NCBI GenBank assembly: GCA_013824615.1 | Contig: PNOC01000022.1 | Location: 1 to 53,840, forward strand | DNA length: 53,840 nt | Source of the DNA: Thermodesulfovibrio sp. | Lineage (GTDB): Bacteria > Nitrospirota > Thermodesulfovibrionia > Thermodesulfovibrionales > UBA6898 | Direction: 5' to 3' | In this document: positions 33,694 through 42,248 of the stretch, one piece after another | Layout: each line of letters begins with the position of its first letter | How positions within the stretch are numbered: position 1 is the first letter of the stretch | Position numbers and translations under genes: made by a program | The notes under the pieces: model-generated | Database searches by the model: none | Told to the model about the DNA's origin: nothing | What the model saw: the letters and a program-made list of their open reading frames with translations, nothing else

Positions 33694-35652
33694 ATGAAGA
33701 AGTATTTCCTGCGTCGCGGTCCATCGGCCTCTAACGTTGACTACGAACATGAACTGAACCCTCAGCAGTATGCCGCCGTCATGCACCGGGACGGGCCAGC
33801 GCTGGTCCTGGCAGGAGCAGGGACCGGGAAGACACGGGTGGTAACCTACCGTGTGGCCAGATTGATCGAATCAGGGGTCAGGCCGGAAAATATACTTCTG
33901 CTGACATTCACGAACAAGGCCGCCCGGGAGATGATGCGCAGAGCTGAGCTTCTGGCAGGCCGAAACACTTCCGGACTTTTCGGCGGGACCTTTCACCATA
34001 TTGCCAACCTCATACTCAGACAGCACTATATCCTTGCGGGCTACCGGCAGGGCTTTTCGATTCTCGACCGGGAAGACACGAAAGAGCTTTTCGAGGCATG
34101 CATTGCAGAAATCTACCAGAAGGATACGGTGCTGCCACAGGGATCTGTTCTCCTGGAAATCTGCAGTCTTTCAAAGAATACCAACAGGACTCTGGACGAG
34201 GTGATCGCCCTGAGGTTTCCGCATTTCATGGATGCAGTTGAGGAGGTGACCAGGATAGCCTCGCAGTATGAATCGAAAAAGCAGTCCCTGAATCTGATGG
34301 ACTTTGATGACCTTCTGCTCCTTTGGAAAAAGGTATTTGCCGAAAATGATAAAATCCGTGAGTACTACTCCCTCAAGTTTAAACATATCCTCGTCGACGA
34401 ATATCAGGACACCAACCGGCTGCAGTCGGACATCATTGACCTTGCGACCGGAGGGCCTCAGAATTTGATGGTGGTAGGAGATGATGCACAGTCGATCTAT
34501 TCCTTCAGAGGGGCGGCCTTCGAAAACATTCTGAAGTTCCCCGAGCGTTACCAAAATACCGTCATCCATAAACTCACGACAAACTACCGGTCAACGCCAG
34601 AAATACTCCACCTCGCCAACAGTATCATATCCCGGAACAGGAACCAGTTCAGCAAAGAACTCACGGCAGTACTGCCGCCGGGGGGACTGCCGAATAGCGT
34701 ACCCTTGAAGGACATTTTTCAGGAGGCGGAGTTCGTCGCCTCGGTCCTTACCGATATGAACGCAGACGGGACAGCCTTTGATGACATCGCAATACTCTAC
34801 CGTTCTCACTATCAGTCAATGCAGCTCCAGATGGAACTCCAGAGACGGGGCATTCCTTTTGAGATTAGGTCGGGGCTGAAATTCTTTGAACAGGCACATG
34901 TCAAGGACATCCTCTCGTATCTGAAAGTGATCATCAACCCCTTTGATGAAATCGGCTGGAAAAGAGTTCTCAAGCTGGTCAAGGGAATCGGCAATATCTC
35001 TGCAGGCAGGATCTGGGACACTATCAAAAAAACTGACAACCCTGCCGAGGCCATACCGGAGGCTGGGAAGCATGTTCCCGGGAAAGCGACAGAGGGCTTC
35101 AACCGGCTGCTGGATGTCATCCGGGAGCTTAAGGATGCACAGTATCTCACCGCACCCTCGGCTGCCATTGACCATGTTCTGCGCCACGGCTACGAGGACC
35201 ACCTCTACAACATCTACCCGAATGCCGAAGTCCGGATCGAGGACATCGAACAACTGACACGTTTCGCCGCGAAATATGATTCGCTGGAGGTCTTCCTGAG
35301 CGAACTGGCTCTGCAGGGAATTGTTGAGCCTGACGCCGGTGGTGAAGAGGCTCCTGAAGGCAGGGTCATCCTCTCCACGGTTCATCAGGCCAAAGGGCTC
35401 GAGTGGAGCACGGTCTTTATCATCGGAATGAACGACGGAAAATTTCCGTCTGCCAAATCGCTGAAGAGTGATGATGAAGAGGAAGAGCGGCGTCTTTTTT
35501 ATGTTGCGGCAACGCGGGCACGCGAAGCCCTCTATATCTGTTATCCTATCGTATCAGAGGATTGGAACAGCATGGGCCTGCTGAGGCCGTCACGTTTCAT
35601 CAGTGAACTCCCGCAGGATTCTTTTGAGGAGATCAGGGTCGAGGTTGTATAA
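33694..35652 (+). CDS. UvrD/Rep/PcrA-family superfamily 1 DNA helicase
   Basis: 652 residues from ATG at 33694 (GTG directly before it is possible). Motifs in order: LNPQQYAAVMHRDGPALVLAGAGTGKTR (Q motif and Walker A at 41-47), LTFTNKAAREM (Ia), HILVDEYQDTN (II), VVGDDAQSIYSFRGA (III), TTNYRSTPEI (IV), STVHQAKGLEWSTVFI (V) and RRLFYVAATRAREALYI (VI). This is a complete 3'-5' helicase core. The length is shorter than E. coli UvrD (720), lacking the C-terminal extension. Such helicases act in excision and mismatch repair or replication restart. It lies beside the defence-like operon but on the opposite strand, so membership in that system is not implied. Confidence 0.93.
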   Translation: MKKYFLRRGPSASNVDYEHELNPQQYAAVMHRDGPALVLAGAGTGKTRVVTYRVARLIESGVRPENILLLTFTNKAAREMMRRAELLAGRNTSGLFGGTFHHIANLILRQHYILAGYRQGFSILDREDTKELFEACIAEIYQKDTVLPQGSVLLEICSLSKNTNRTLDEVIALRFPHFMDAVEEVTRIASQYESKKQSLNLMDFDDLLLLWKKVFAENDKIREYYSLKFKHILVDEYQDTNRLQSDIIDLATGGPQNLMVVGDDAQSIYSFRGAAFENILKFPERYQNTVIHKLTTNYRSTPEILHLANSIISRNRNQFSKELTAVLPPGGLPNSVPLKDIFQEAEFVASVLTDMNADGTAFDDIAILYRSHYQSMQLQMELQRRGIPFEIRSGLKFFEQAHVKDILSYLKVIINPFDEIGWKRVLKLVKGIGNISAGRIWDTIKKTDNPAEAIPEAGKHVPGKATEGFNRLLDVIRELKDAQYLTAPSAAIDHVLRHGYEDHLYNIYPNAEVRIEDIEQLTRFAAKYDSLEVFLSELALQGIVEPDAGGEEAPEGRVILSTVHQAKGLEWSTVFIIGMNDGKFPSAKSLKSDDEEEERRLFYVAATRAREALYICYPIVSEDWNSMGLLRPSRFISELPQDSFEEIRVEVV

Positions 35653-35659
35653 TAAAAAG

Positions 35660-36730
35660 ATGAGCTACTCGGAAACAATCAAAAACGGCTTCAGGATAAT
35701 CAACAGCAGATGGCAGCTGATCGCTGTTCAGGCGGTCATGATGCTGCTGAACTGCGTCGGCTTTTTCATTATTGTCGGCATACCGCTCGGCATCGCTTTT
35801 ATAATCTTCGGTCTGGATCTCACCGGGCTTGCGGAGATGAAGGATATCCTGGCGATAATCAAGAATCCCGCTGAGCTGGTCTCGAAATATTTCGGCCTGA
35901 TCCTGATCATCATCGCCTGTTTTCTGTTTTATGTTACTCTGGTCACCACGGTTGGACTCTATGTCTTCAGCGGCTCAATGGGAATAATAGGACGGGGCAT
36001 CATTGACCCCGCCTCAAAATTCAGTTCAAAGAGTTTTTTCAGCGAGGCACGACGGCTTTTCTTTCCGATGATGTGGTATTCCCTGCTCGTCGGCCTTGTC
36101 TTCCTCGGCATCACCTTCCTCCTGGGACTTTTCGGGGGCGGTATAGCTGCAATCGTCTCGGCCGCCCGGAGTCAGGACTCAACCCTGGCCCTCTTCCTGG
36201 GGATATTTTTCTCGCTGATTCTGGTGCTGACAGGACTCAGCTTTATCCTCGGAGCTCTGGCGGTGACAGTTTATGGAATAGCAGTCCTCTACTTCAAAGG
36301 GGGCGGGGCCGCTGCTTCATTCAAAGAAGCCTTCCGCTTTCTCTGGGGCAGGCAGCAGGCTTTCTGGCTGTATGTGGTCCTTTTGGCCAGTTATGTGCTG
36401 CTGAGTTTTTTTATTATGCTGATCGTCTATCCTTTTAACCTGATCCCTATCATCGGAACGATCATATCCTTTCCGTTTCAGATACTTTCATATATTGCTC
36501 AGAGTTATCTCGGGCTCGTTATCCTGGCAATTATATTTAACTACTACTATGAGGCCGAAATCATGCCTGCCCAGCAGCCTGCTGAGTCCGCCGCCGCGAC
36601 GGCAGCTCCAGATTCCATGAATCCTGAAGATACTTCTGCTTCAGAAATACCTCTGTCTGCTGAACCTCAGCCCGAGACAGAGAAGACGCAGCCAGACGAA
36701 CCGCAAAGCGGGCCTCAAACGCAGCAATAA
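35660..36730 (+). CDS. Multi-pass membrane protein of unknown function with acidic, proline-rich tail
   Basis: 356 residues; ATG at 35660 was chosen over upstream in-frame starts because it follows the helicase stop by 7 bases and gives the sequence MSYSETIKNGFRII, a sensible beginning. There are six or so membrane segments (about 22-48, 75-100, 133-160, 175-215, 250-280). FLWGRQQAFWLYVVLL lies between helices. The last 50 residues are rich in Pro, Glu, Gln and Ser. The general layout resembles bacterial DUF4013/DUF7544-style integral membrane proteins, but I cannot place it. Its last 170 bases overlap the lipoyl-pathway gene on the other strand. Probably co-transcribed with the helicase gene. 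Confidence 0.8.
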   Translation: MSYSETIKNGFRIINSRWQLIAVQAVMMLLNCVGFFIIVGIPLGIAFIIFGLDLTGLAEMKDILAIIKNPAELVSKYFGLILIIIACFLFYVTLVTTVGLYVFSGSMGIIGRGIIDPASKFSSKSFFSEARRLFFPMMWYSLLVGLVFLGITFLLGLFGGGIAAIVSAARSQDSTLALFLGIFFSLILVLTGLSFILGALAVTVYGIAVLYFKGGGAAASFKEAFRFLWGRQQAFWLYVVLLASYVLLSFFIMLIVYPFNLIPIIGTIISFPFQILSYIAQSYLGLVILAIIFNYYYEAEIMPAQQPAESAAATAAPDSMNPEDTSASEIPLSAEPQPETEKTQPDEPQSGPQTQQ

Positions 36731-37391
36731 GCGCGTCTTTCAGCCGGCCTTCATCCAGGTCCGGCAGTTCCTCCCTGAGGCCGGTCATGCTCCGGCGGAG
36801 CTCCTCCCTGCTGATCCTGCAGATTTTCAGCATCAGTTCTTCATTATGCTCATAAGGAAGAGAACCCTGCTGCAACAGCCCGTCCGGCCAGCGTTTCTGC
36901 GCTGCTCCGACTATTTTCCTGTTGTGCAACAGCATCTCTCCATATGAGCTCGATTGAAAGCAGAGCGGGCTGCCGGCAAGAACGGCCCCTTTTTCCCGCT
37001 CCCTCCTGGCATCGGCCTGCAGGCCGCAATGGAGCAGCGCCTGATAAAAGGCCACGCTGATGCTCCGGTAGCTGTTGATAAGCCCTCCTGAAAAAAAAGA
37101 CAGGTCGGTCCTTGCAGAAAAACTGTAGGTCAGCTCAGCGCCGTGCAGAACGGCCCTGCCTCCGGTGGGCCTTCTCACCACCGGAACCTTCTGCTCCAGG
37201 CAGTACTCCAGGTCAATGTCAGCAGTCCGCTGAAAACATCCGAGGGTAACCGAGGGCTTCTTCCATCCATAGAACCTGAGGACCGGAGGGGAACTGCCCT
37301 GGCGGACAGAGAAGGCCAAAGCTTCGTCCAGTGCCATATTGAAGGCCGCCTCGCACGGGCCGGAATCGATCACCCTCCAGGTCTGTTTCAT
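36561..37391 (-). CDS. Lipoate-protein ligase / octanoyltransferase family protein (LipM-like)
   Basis: 276 residues. LPLAT-type motifs: MALDEAL near the start, RFYGWKKPSVTLGCFQ, RRPTGGRAVLH (73-83), and RKIVGAAQKRW with Lys159. LCFQSSSYGEML places Cys144 where LipM-type octanoyltransferases have their catalytic cysteine, which argues for octanoyl transfer from acyl carrier protein (making protein-bound lipoyl precursor) rather than ATP-driven lipoate ligation; LplA-type activity cannot be excluded. The protein is cytosolic and serves 2-oxoacid dehydrogenases and the glycine cleavage system. It is the last gene of a four-gene minus-strand run. Its 3' end overlaps the convergent membrane protein gene by 170 bases. 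No LipA synthase is in the window. Confidence 0.87.
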   Translation of the reverse strand: MKQTWRVIDSGPCEAAFNMALDEALAFSVRQGSSPPVLRFYGWKKPSVTLGCFQRTADIDLEYCLEQKVPVVRRPTGGRAVLHGAELTYSFSARTDLSFFSGGLINSYRSISVAFYQALLHCGLQADARREREKGAVLAGSPLCFQSSSYGEMLLHNRKIVGAAQKRWPDGLLQQGSLPYEHNEELMLKICRISREELRRSMTGLREELPDLDEGRLKDALIAAFEARFAVRLAASSLSRAEVQQTEVFLKQKYLQDSWNLELPSRRRTQQAAGQA

Positions 37392-37419
37392 GGTTCGAGG
37401 TTTGTTGCCAGTTGCAGGC

Positions 37420-38232
37420 TCAGTAGCCGCTGCCGAAGAAAACCGTCTTCATTTCAGGCTTGAGCCCATGTTCGGTTAGCCGGTCGTACTCGTCATTTTT
37501 CGCCTTCACTGTCCTGACGAATTCGTGCCCTATCCTTGCCGTTGCAGTCTCAACCGCCTGCTGGACCAGAGAATCCGGAGCGATTCCCGGCTCAGCCGGC
37601 ACCAGAACCTCCCTGATCGCAAGCACTTTTTTTACGGCCTCGCCGCGGGGGAAAGGCTCCCGTACAATTCTGACATGGTCGTGCTCGTGCTCAACGAGTT
37701 TTGTCATGAACCCCTGCCACTGTTGAAGATCATGGTAGCCAAGCTCGGCATCAGGACTCAGCATCGGCAGCAGAACAGCAATGTCTGACCGGTATTGGAT
37801 GTCACTGATCGTGACCACGGCACGGAAATTATCTCCCTCCCTCGTATAGGTGGAACCAAAGGCGTAGGACCAGCCGGTCGCCCATCTTGTCTGGCCTGCG
37901 TAGCGCCGGTTATCGCCTGAATCATACGGTCCATTTGCCTGGACTGAGCTGAGGACCTCTCCGAAACTCCGGCCAAAGACCGGATAGTAGTCATACTGCA
38001 CATCATCCAGCAGGCTGAGAGTTACCTGCTGATCTTTTTTAGGCTTATAGGTATTTAGAGGCTGCGCTGCACGGGGGCGTTTCAGTCTAAGCGGATTGTC
38101 TGTAACAATGAGGGTTCCTTCATCATCAAAATACTGGAAGACCTCAGCATAAAGAGGAGCGGCAAAGACCACAAGGACAATGCAGACAAGGACCGCAGTG
38201 CGTGACCACATAACAGGAGAAATGTTCTTCAT
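37420..38232 (-). CDS. Secreted DUF4124/DUF922 putative zinc metalloprotease
   Basis: 270 residues. A signal peptide (about 10-29, ending LYA) is followed by a DUF4124-like segment (EVFQYFDDEGTLIVTDNP, about 30-48) and a DUF922-like domain (about 75-270). The key mark is HEHDH at 182-186, an HExxH zinc-binding motif inside QGFMTKLVEHEHDHVRI. DUF922 proteins are predicted Zn-dependent proteases of the periplasm; no substrate is known. There are no membrane segments after the signal. The gene lies 43 bases downstream of the NtrC-family regulator and 28 bases upstream of the lipoyl-pathway gene on the same strand, so it may be transcribed with both. Confidence 0.8.
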   Translation of the reverse strand: MKNISPVMWSRTAVLVCIVLVVFAAPLYAEVFQYFDDEGTLIVTDNPLRLKRPRAAQPLNTYKPKKDQQVTLSLLDDVQYDYYPVFGRSFGEVLSSVQANGPYDSGDNRRYAGQTRWATGWSYAFGSTYTREGDNFRAVVTISDIQYRSDIAVLLPMLSPDAELGYHDLQQWQGFMTKLVEHEHDHVRIVREPFPRGEAVKKVLAIREVLVPAEPGIAPDSLVQQAVETATARIGHEFVRTVKAKNDEYDRLTEHGLKPEMKTVFFGSGY

Positions 38233-38275
38233 GCTATATCCTCGTAAGATCGCTAACCGTGATTATTTCCCGGCC

Positions 38276-39634
38276 CTAACCGTCGGCAATGCCGAGTTTT
38301 TTGATCTTGCGGTAAAGGGTTGCCAAATCAACCCCGAGTTCCCGCGCAACCGCTTCCTTGTTTCCGTCATGTGTCCGGAGGCCGTCACGGATGATCTTCT
38401 CCTCGTAGTATTCAAGCCTGTCCTTAAGAGTCTGGGCGCCCCTGATACCCTGCTGCTCCTTTATCTTCCCCGCCAGTTCGGCAACCCCTATCCGGCTTGA
38501 GTTGGTCAGCACCACAGCCCGTTCGATAACGTTCCGCAACTCCCGGATATTACCCGGCCAGGGATAACTGTTCAAAGCTTCAAGTGCCTCATCGCTGATA
38601 TCCGATACGGTCTTGTTGTTCTCCTTGCTGAACTGTTCGACAAAGTGCCGGGCAAGAACCGCAATGTCCTCTTTCCGCTCACGCAGGGGGGGAACCGTCA
38701 CTTCAATGACATTGAGACGGTAGTAAAGATCTTCCCTGAACAGCCCTTTTTCGATCTGCTCCTCAAGATGCTTGTTCGTCGCTGCGATGAGCCGGACATC
38801 GACAAAGAAGGACTTCGTATCCCCGAGGGGCTGGACCTCTCCGGTCTCCAGCACCTTAAGCAGTTTCGCCTGCAGGGGCATCGGCATATCCCCGATTTCG
38901 TCAAGGAAAAGGGTCCCCTGATCTGCCATCGTTATCAATCCTTTTTTGTCCGCAGCAGCGCCGGTAAAGGCGCCCTTGCGGTACCCGAAGAGCTCGCTTT
39001 CGAGAAGATTTTCGGGAATAGCAGAACAGTTGATCGCAATGAAGGGCTTGTCTTTTCTCTGGCTGTTGGAGTGCACGATTTCGGCGATAACACCCTTGCC
39101 GGTGCCGCTTTCGCCGAGAACAAGGATATTGCTCCGGGTCGGGATAACTTTCTCCAGCACCTCAAAAACCTTATGGATCTGAGGTGAACCGCCCACAAAC
39201 TGGCGGCTGCCGAACCTCTGGCTGAGCTGTTGCCGCAGCACCAGGTTCTCCATCAGGACCTTCTTATGCTCCAGAAGACGCCTGACCGTCATCTTGACAT
39301 CCTCATTGATAAAGGGCTTGACAATATAATCGCTTGCGCCTTTTTTCATCGCCGTGACCGCAGATTCGACCGAGGCAAAGGCGGTCATCATAATCATGAT
39401 CAGGTTGGGGTTCATGCCGAAGGCCCGGTCGAGCAGTTCCATGCCGTCAATCCCCTCCATCTTCAGGTCCGTGATCACCAGATCAAAATCATCAGTCTCG
39501 ATCTTTTTCAGCGCATCCTCGCCGTTGTAAGTCGTAACGACTTTATAGCCTTCCCGTGTCAGCAGAAATTCGAGCGCCCGGCAGATGTCCCGCTCGTCGT
39601 CAACAACCAGTATTTTATATTGATTAGCTTTCAT
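38276..39634 (-). CDS. Sigma54-dependent NtrC-family response regulator
   Basis: 452 residues. Receiver domain (1-120) with Asp12-Asp13 and phospho-acceptor Asp56 (LVITDLKM). The AAA+ domain has GESGTGKG (Walker A), ELFGYRKGAFTGA (the sigma54-contacting GAFTGA loop), GTLFLDEIGDMP (Walker B) and a late arginine-finger region. The C-terminal Fis-type helix-turn-helix is KEAVARELGVDLATLYRKIKKLGI. It activates sigma54 promoters when phosphorylated by its partner kinase. The start overlaps the kinase stop by 11 bases, so the two form a two-component pair. No sigma54 promoter matching the strict consensus was found in the window, so the targets are unknown. Confidence 0.95.
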   Translation of the reverse strand: MKANQYKILVVDDERDICRALEFLLTREGYKVVTTYNGEDALKKIETDDFDLVITDLKMEGIDGMELLDRAFGMNPNLIMIMMTAFASVESAVTAMKKGASDYIVKPFINEDVKMTVRRLLEHKKVLMENLVLRQQLSQRFGSRQFVGGSPQIHKVFEVLEKVIPTRSNILVLGESGTGKGVIAEIVHSNSQRKDKPFIAINCSAIPENLLESELFGYRKGAFTGAAADKKGLITMADQGTLFLDEIGDMPMPLQAKLLKVLETGEVQPLGDTKSFFVDVRLIAATNKHLEEQIEKGLFREDLYYRLNVIEVTVPPLRERKEDIAVLARHFVEQFSKENNKTVSDISDEALEALNSYPWPGNIRELRNVIERAVVLTNSSRIGVAELAGKIKEQQGIRGAQTLKDRLEYYEEKIIRDGLRTHDGNKEAVARELGVDLATLYRKIKKLGIADG

Positions 39635-42074
39635 AATATGGCAACCTCACCCTGAATATCGTCCCGCCTCCCGGCCGGTTTTCGACCAGGATATCCCCCT
39701 GATAGCTTTTGATTATATTATAACTTACCGCAAGCCCCAGGCCGGTACCCATCTCTTTTGTTGTAAAAAAGGGGTCGAATATCTTTTCAATGTATTCCGG
39801 AGAAATTCCGGTCCCGGTGTCTGCCACCGAGACTTCCAGTTCGCGGTCCATTCCCTGGGCAGCAATATCCAGAGCACCACCGCCCGGCATGGCGTCCGCT
39901 GCGTTCAGAATGATATTCATCAGCACCTGAATCAGCTGGGTCTCGTCGACCGATACGCCGGGAAGACCGCCGGGGATATCGATGCCTATTTTGATATGCT
40001 TCATGCGCTTGTCGTATTTGACCAGGTCAAGGGTCTGCCTGACCACATCCTGAATGTCTATGCGACGCAGATCAGGGGTCCTCGTCTTCGAAAAACTCGA
40101 CATCTGGCGGACAATATCCGCAATCCGGTTGATATGCTTGGCGATTGTATCCAGACTCTCCGTCGTAAATTCGTCGTGGTCCATCTCCCGCAGGATCTGT
40201 ACATAGGAAGATATCGACGTAAGGGGATTCCCGATCTCATGGGCAACGCCGGCCGAGATTCTTGCCAAAGCCGAGAGCTTTTCGGAGTTCATCATGCGCT
40301 CTTCCATACGTTTCATCTCGGTTATGTCCTGGATCAGGACCAGCGTCTGCGTCTGACCCTCGGAGGCAAAAATCGGGGTAGAGGTGATCTGGAAATAACC
40401 CTTGCGGTTTACAAAATCACGATAGACCACTTCCCGGAATAACTGATTATCGACGATGGCACTGTGCAGGACACCGCCGCCATAGATGTCCTCGAGAACA
40501 ATTTCGACCTGCTCTTCTTTTCCCAGCCAGTCCCGCATGGTCCTGTTGACCCAGAGCACGGCTTCGGTACTCCGGTCAACGACACAGAGCCCTCCTTCAA
40601 TAGCACTGACAATTGCATCCAGCTTCTCCTTTTCCCCTTTCAGTTCATCAGTACGGGTAACCACCATCTCCTCAAGCTTCAGGGCGTACTCGTGGAGCCT
40701 GGTCTTAAGTTTGACTTCTTCGGTAACATCACTGCTCGACAGGATGATACCCTCAATCGCGCCATGGATAACCAGAGGGTTAATGCTGATATTCAGATAA
40801 AGCAGCTTATCTCCCTTTCTGTAGAGATAATTGCTGAGCCGGTGGCTTTTACCTTCGAGACATTGCGCAAGTACTCCCCGCAGCATGTCCAGGTCCTTCT
40901 CCTGCTCGACGGGAAAGACTTCGAAGAAACTTTTGCCGAGCAGCTCGTTCTTCTCTGCTCCGCAGAGCCTCTCCTGGGAAGAGTTTACTGTCTTGATCCG
41001 CGTGTTCAGGTCAAGGACCATGATCTGGGACTCGGTGCTTTCGAGCAGGTTTTCGAGATATTCCTTTGCCTGGAGTATCTCCTTTTCGAGCTGCTTCTGT
41101 GTTCCCAGAAATTTTGCCTTCTCCTCTGCCTTGACCCGCTGCCTGTTCATCGAAACAACAACAAGGGCGAAGGCAAGAGTTGTGAGGAAGATCGAGATGG
41201 CAAGGAGAGAATGCAGTCGCATGCTCTTTCTGATGCTGAAGGTCACTTCTGAATATGGCATCGAGACGCAGACAATCCAGGAGATCTGCGATATTTTAGC
41301 ACGGGCAAAGGCAATGATTTTATCCTCTCCGCGCGGGGCTATATATGAACTGAACCCCTTGTCATCACTGCTCAGTATCTTTTTCTCAAGGTCAAAAGAC
41401 TTGTGGCACTCAAAGCAGGTCTTGTCAGCACGATAAATATTTTTCCCGACCATGCCGGTCTGGGTCGGGTGGTAGAGCAGGGTACCGTTGCCGTTCATCA
41501 TCCAGGCGTAACCGCGGGTGCCTACCCTGATCGGTTCAAGAAATTTTTTGCTGATGGCATCTGTCGATATTTCCAGCAGGATGTAGCCTTTCGTCTGGCT
41601 TCCTTCCCGCGCCACCGGAGTGAGCAGGACAAGCTTGCGCGCTTCTTCAACCATGTCGTGAAACTGCACAGACCCGGGCTTGACAAGCTTGGCAATTTCG
41701 AAATGTTCCAGATCATCCTTGTCAAGCGCCCGTCCTGTAGAACTGTAGACAACTTTCCCTTGACGGTCAAAAATCTTCAGCGTCATTCCCGTGTCCTCGG
41801 CAAGCTCGGAGAAAGTATCTTTAATAAACAGCTCTATTTTGTCCGGAGAGAGCCCGCGCGTGTAGAGCAGACGGGCAAACCTGGTTGCTTCTTCTTCGAG
41901 GTGTTCAACGTCATCGCTGATATTTTTTGCTATGGATTTGGCAATCAGCTGTTTTTCATTGCTGAACTGCTCAGCCATCTCGCCCTGATAACTCTGCTGG
42001 AAGAAAATGTTCAGCGTTATTATCACGGAGATAACGAGGAGGATCAGCCCGAATAGGGTAATGTTAGTCTTCAA
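39624..42074 (-). CDS. Membrane sensor histidine kinase with CxxCH motif in its periplasmic domain
   Basis: 816 residues from a TTG start at 42074, chosen because AGGACGG lies just upstream and the result opens with a membrane helix (TNITLFGLILLVISVIIT). An upstream ATG at 42161 would add 29 residues without family sense. Order: membrane helix 1, periplasmic Cache-like sensor (about 35-285), membrane helix 2 near 295, coiled coil, PAS (about 350-460), second PAS (about 490-600), HisKA with H-box RISAGVAHEIGNPLTSIS, and HATPase (NIILNAADAM, DTGTGISPEYIEKIFDPFFTTK). The sensor holds CFECH (Cys220, Cys223, His224), a c-type haem attachment motif. The gene starts about 115 bases past the rpoC terminator and precedes its regulator. 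Confidence 0.9.
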   Translation of the reverse strand: MKTNITLFGLILLVISVIITLNIFFQQSYQGEMAEQFSNEKQLIAKSIAKNISDDVEHLEEEATRFARLLYTRGLSPDKIELFIKDTFSELAEDTGMTLKIFDRQGKVVYSSTGRALDKDDLEHFEIAKLVKPGSVQFHDMVEEARKLVLLTPVAREGSQTKGYILLEISTDAISKKFLEPIRVGTRGYAWMMNGNGTLLYHPTQTGMVGKNIYRADKTCFECHKSFDLEKKILSSDDKGFSSYIAPRGEDKIIAFARAKISQISWIVCVSMPYSEVTFSIRKSMRLHSLLAISIFLTTLAFALVVVSMNRQRVKAEEKAKFLGTQKQLEKEILQAKEYLENLLESTESQIMVLDLNTRIKTVNSSQERLCGAEKNELLGKSFFEVFPVEQEKDLDMLRGVLAQCLEGKSHRLSNYLYRKGDKLLYLNISINPLVIHGAIEGIILSSSDVTEEVKLKTRLHEYALKLEEMVVTRTDELKGEKEKLDAIVSAIEGGLCVVDRSTEAVLWVNRTMRDWLGKEEQVEIVLEDIYGGGVLHSAIVDNQLFREVVYRDFVNRKGYFQITSTPIFASEGQTQTLVLIQDITEMKRMEERMMNSEKLSALARISAGVAHEIGNPLTSISSYVQILREMDHDEFTTESLDTIAKHINRIADIVRQMSSFSKTRTPDLRRIDIQDVVRQTLDLVKYDKRMKHIKIGIDIPGGLPGVSVDETQLIQVLMNIILNAADAMPGGGALDIAAQGMDRELEVSVADTGTGISPEYIEKIFDPFFTTKEMGTGLGLAVSYNIIKSYQGDILVENRPGGGTIFRVRLPYYES

Positions 42075-42187
42075 AGCACCGTCCTGACACCATCGCAATA
42101 AACTCCCTGGATACCTATTAGGCGGCCTGCAGGGCTGCCGTGGTGAGCCGTCATAGCACACGCTACATGATAACAGATGGGGCCCTG

Positions 42188-42232
42188 AAAAGAAAAAACC
42201 CCCTGAGGTCCTTGAAGGGACCCCAGGGGGCT
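42188..42232 (-). terminator. Rho-independent terminator of the rpoBC operon
   Basis: Seen on the minus strand, AGCCCCCTGGGGTCC pairs with GGACCTCAGGGGGTT around a CTTCAA loop, followed by TTTTTTCTTTT. It is 17 bases past the rpoC stop codon and is the clearest terminator in the window. Confidence 0.93.
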
Positions 42233-42248
42233 CGGTATCAGGAGCTGC

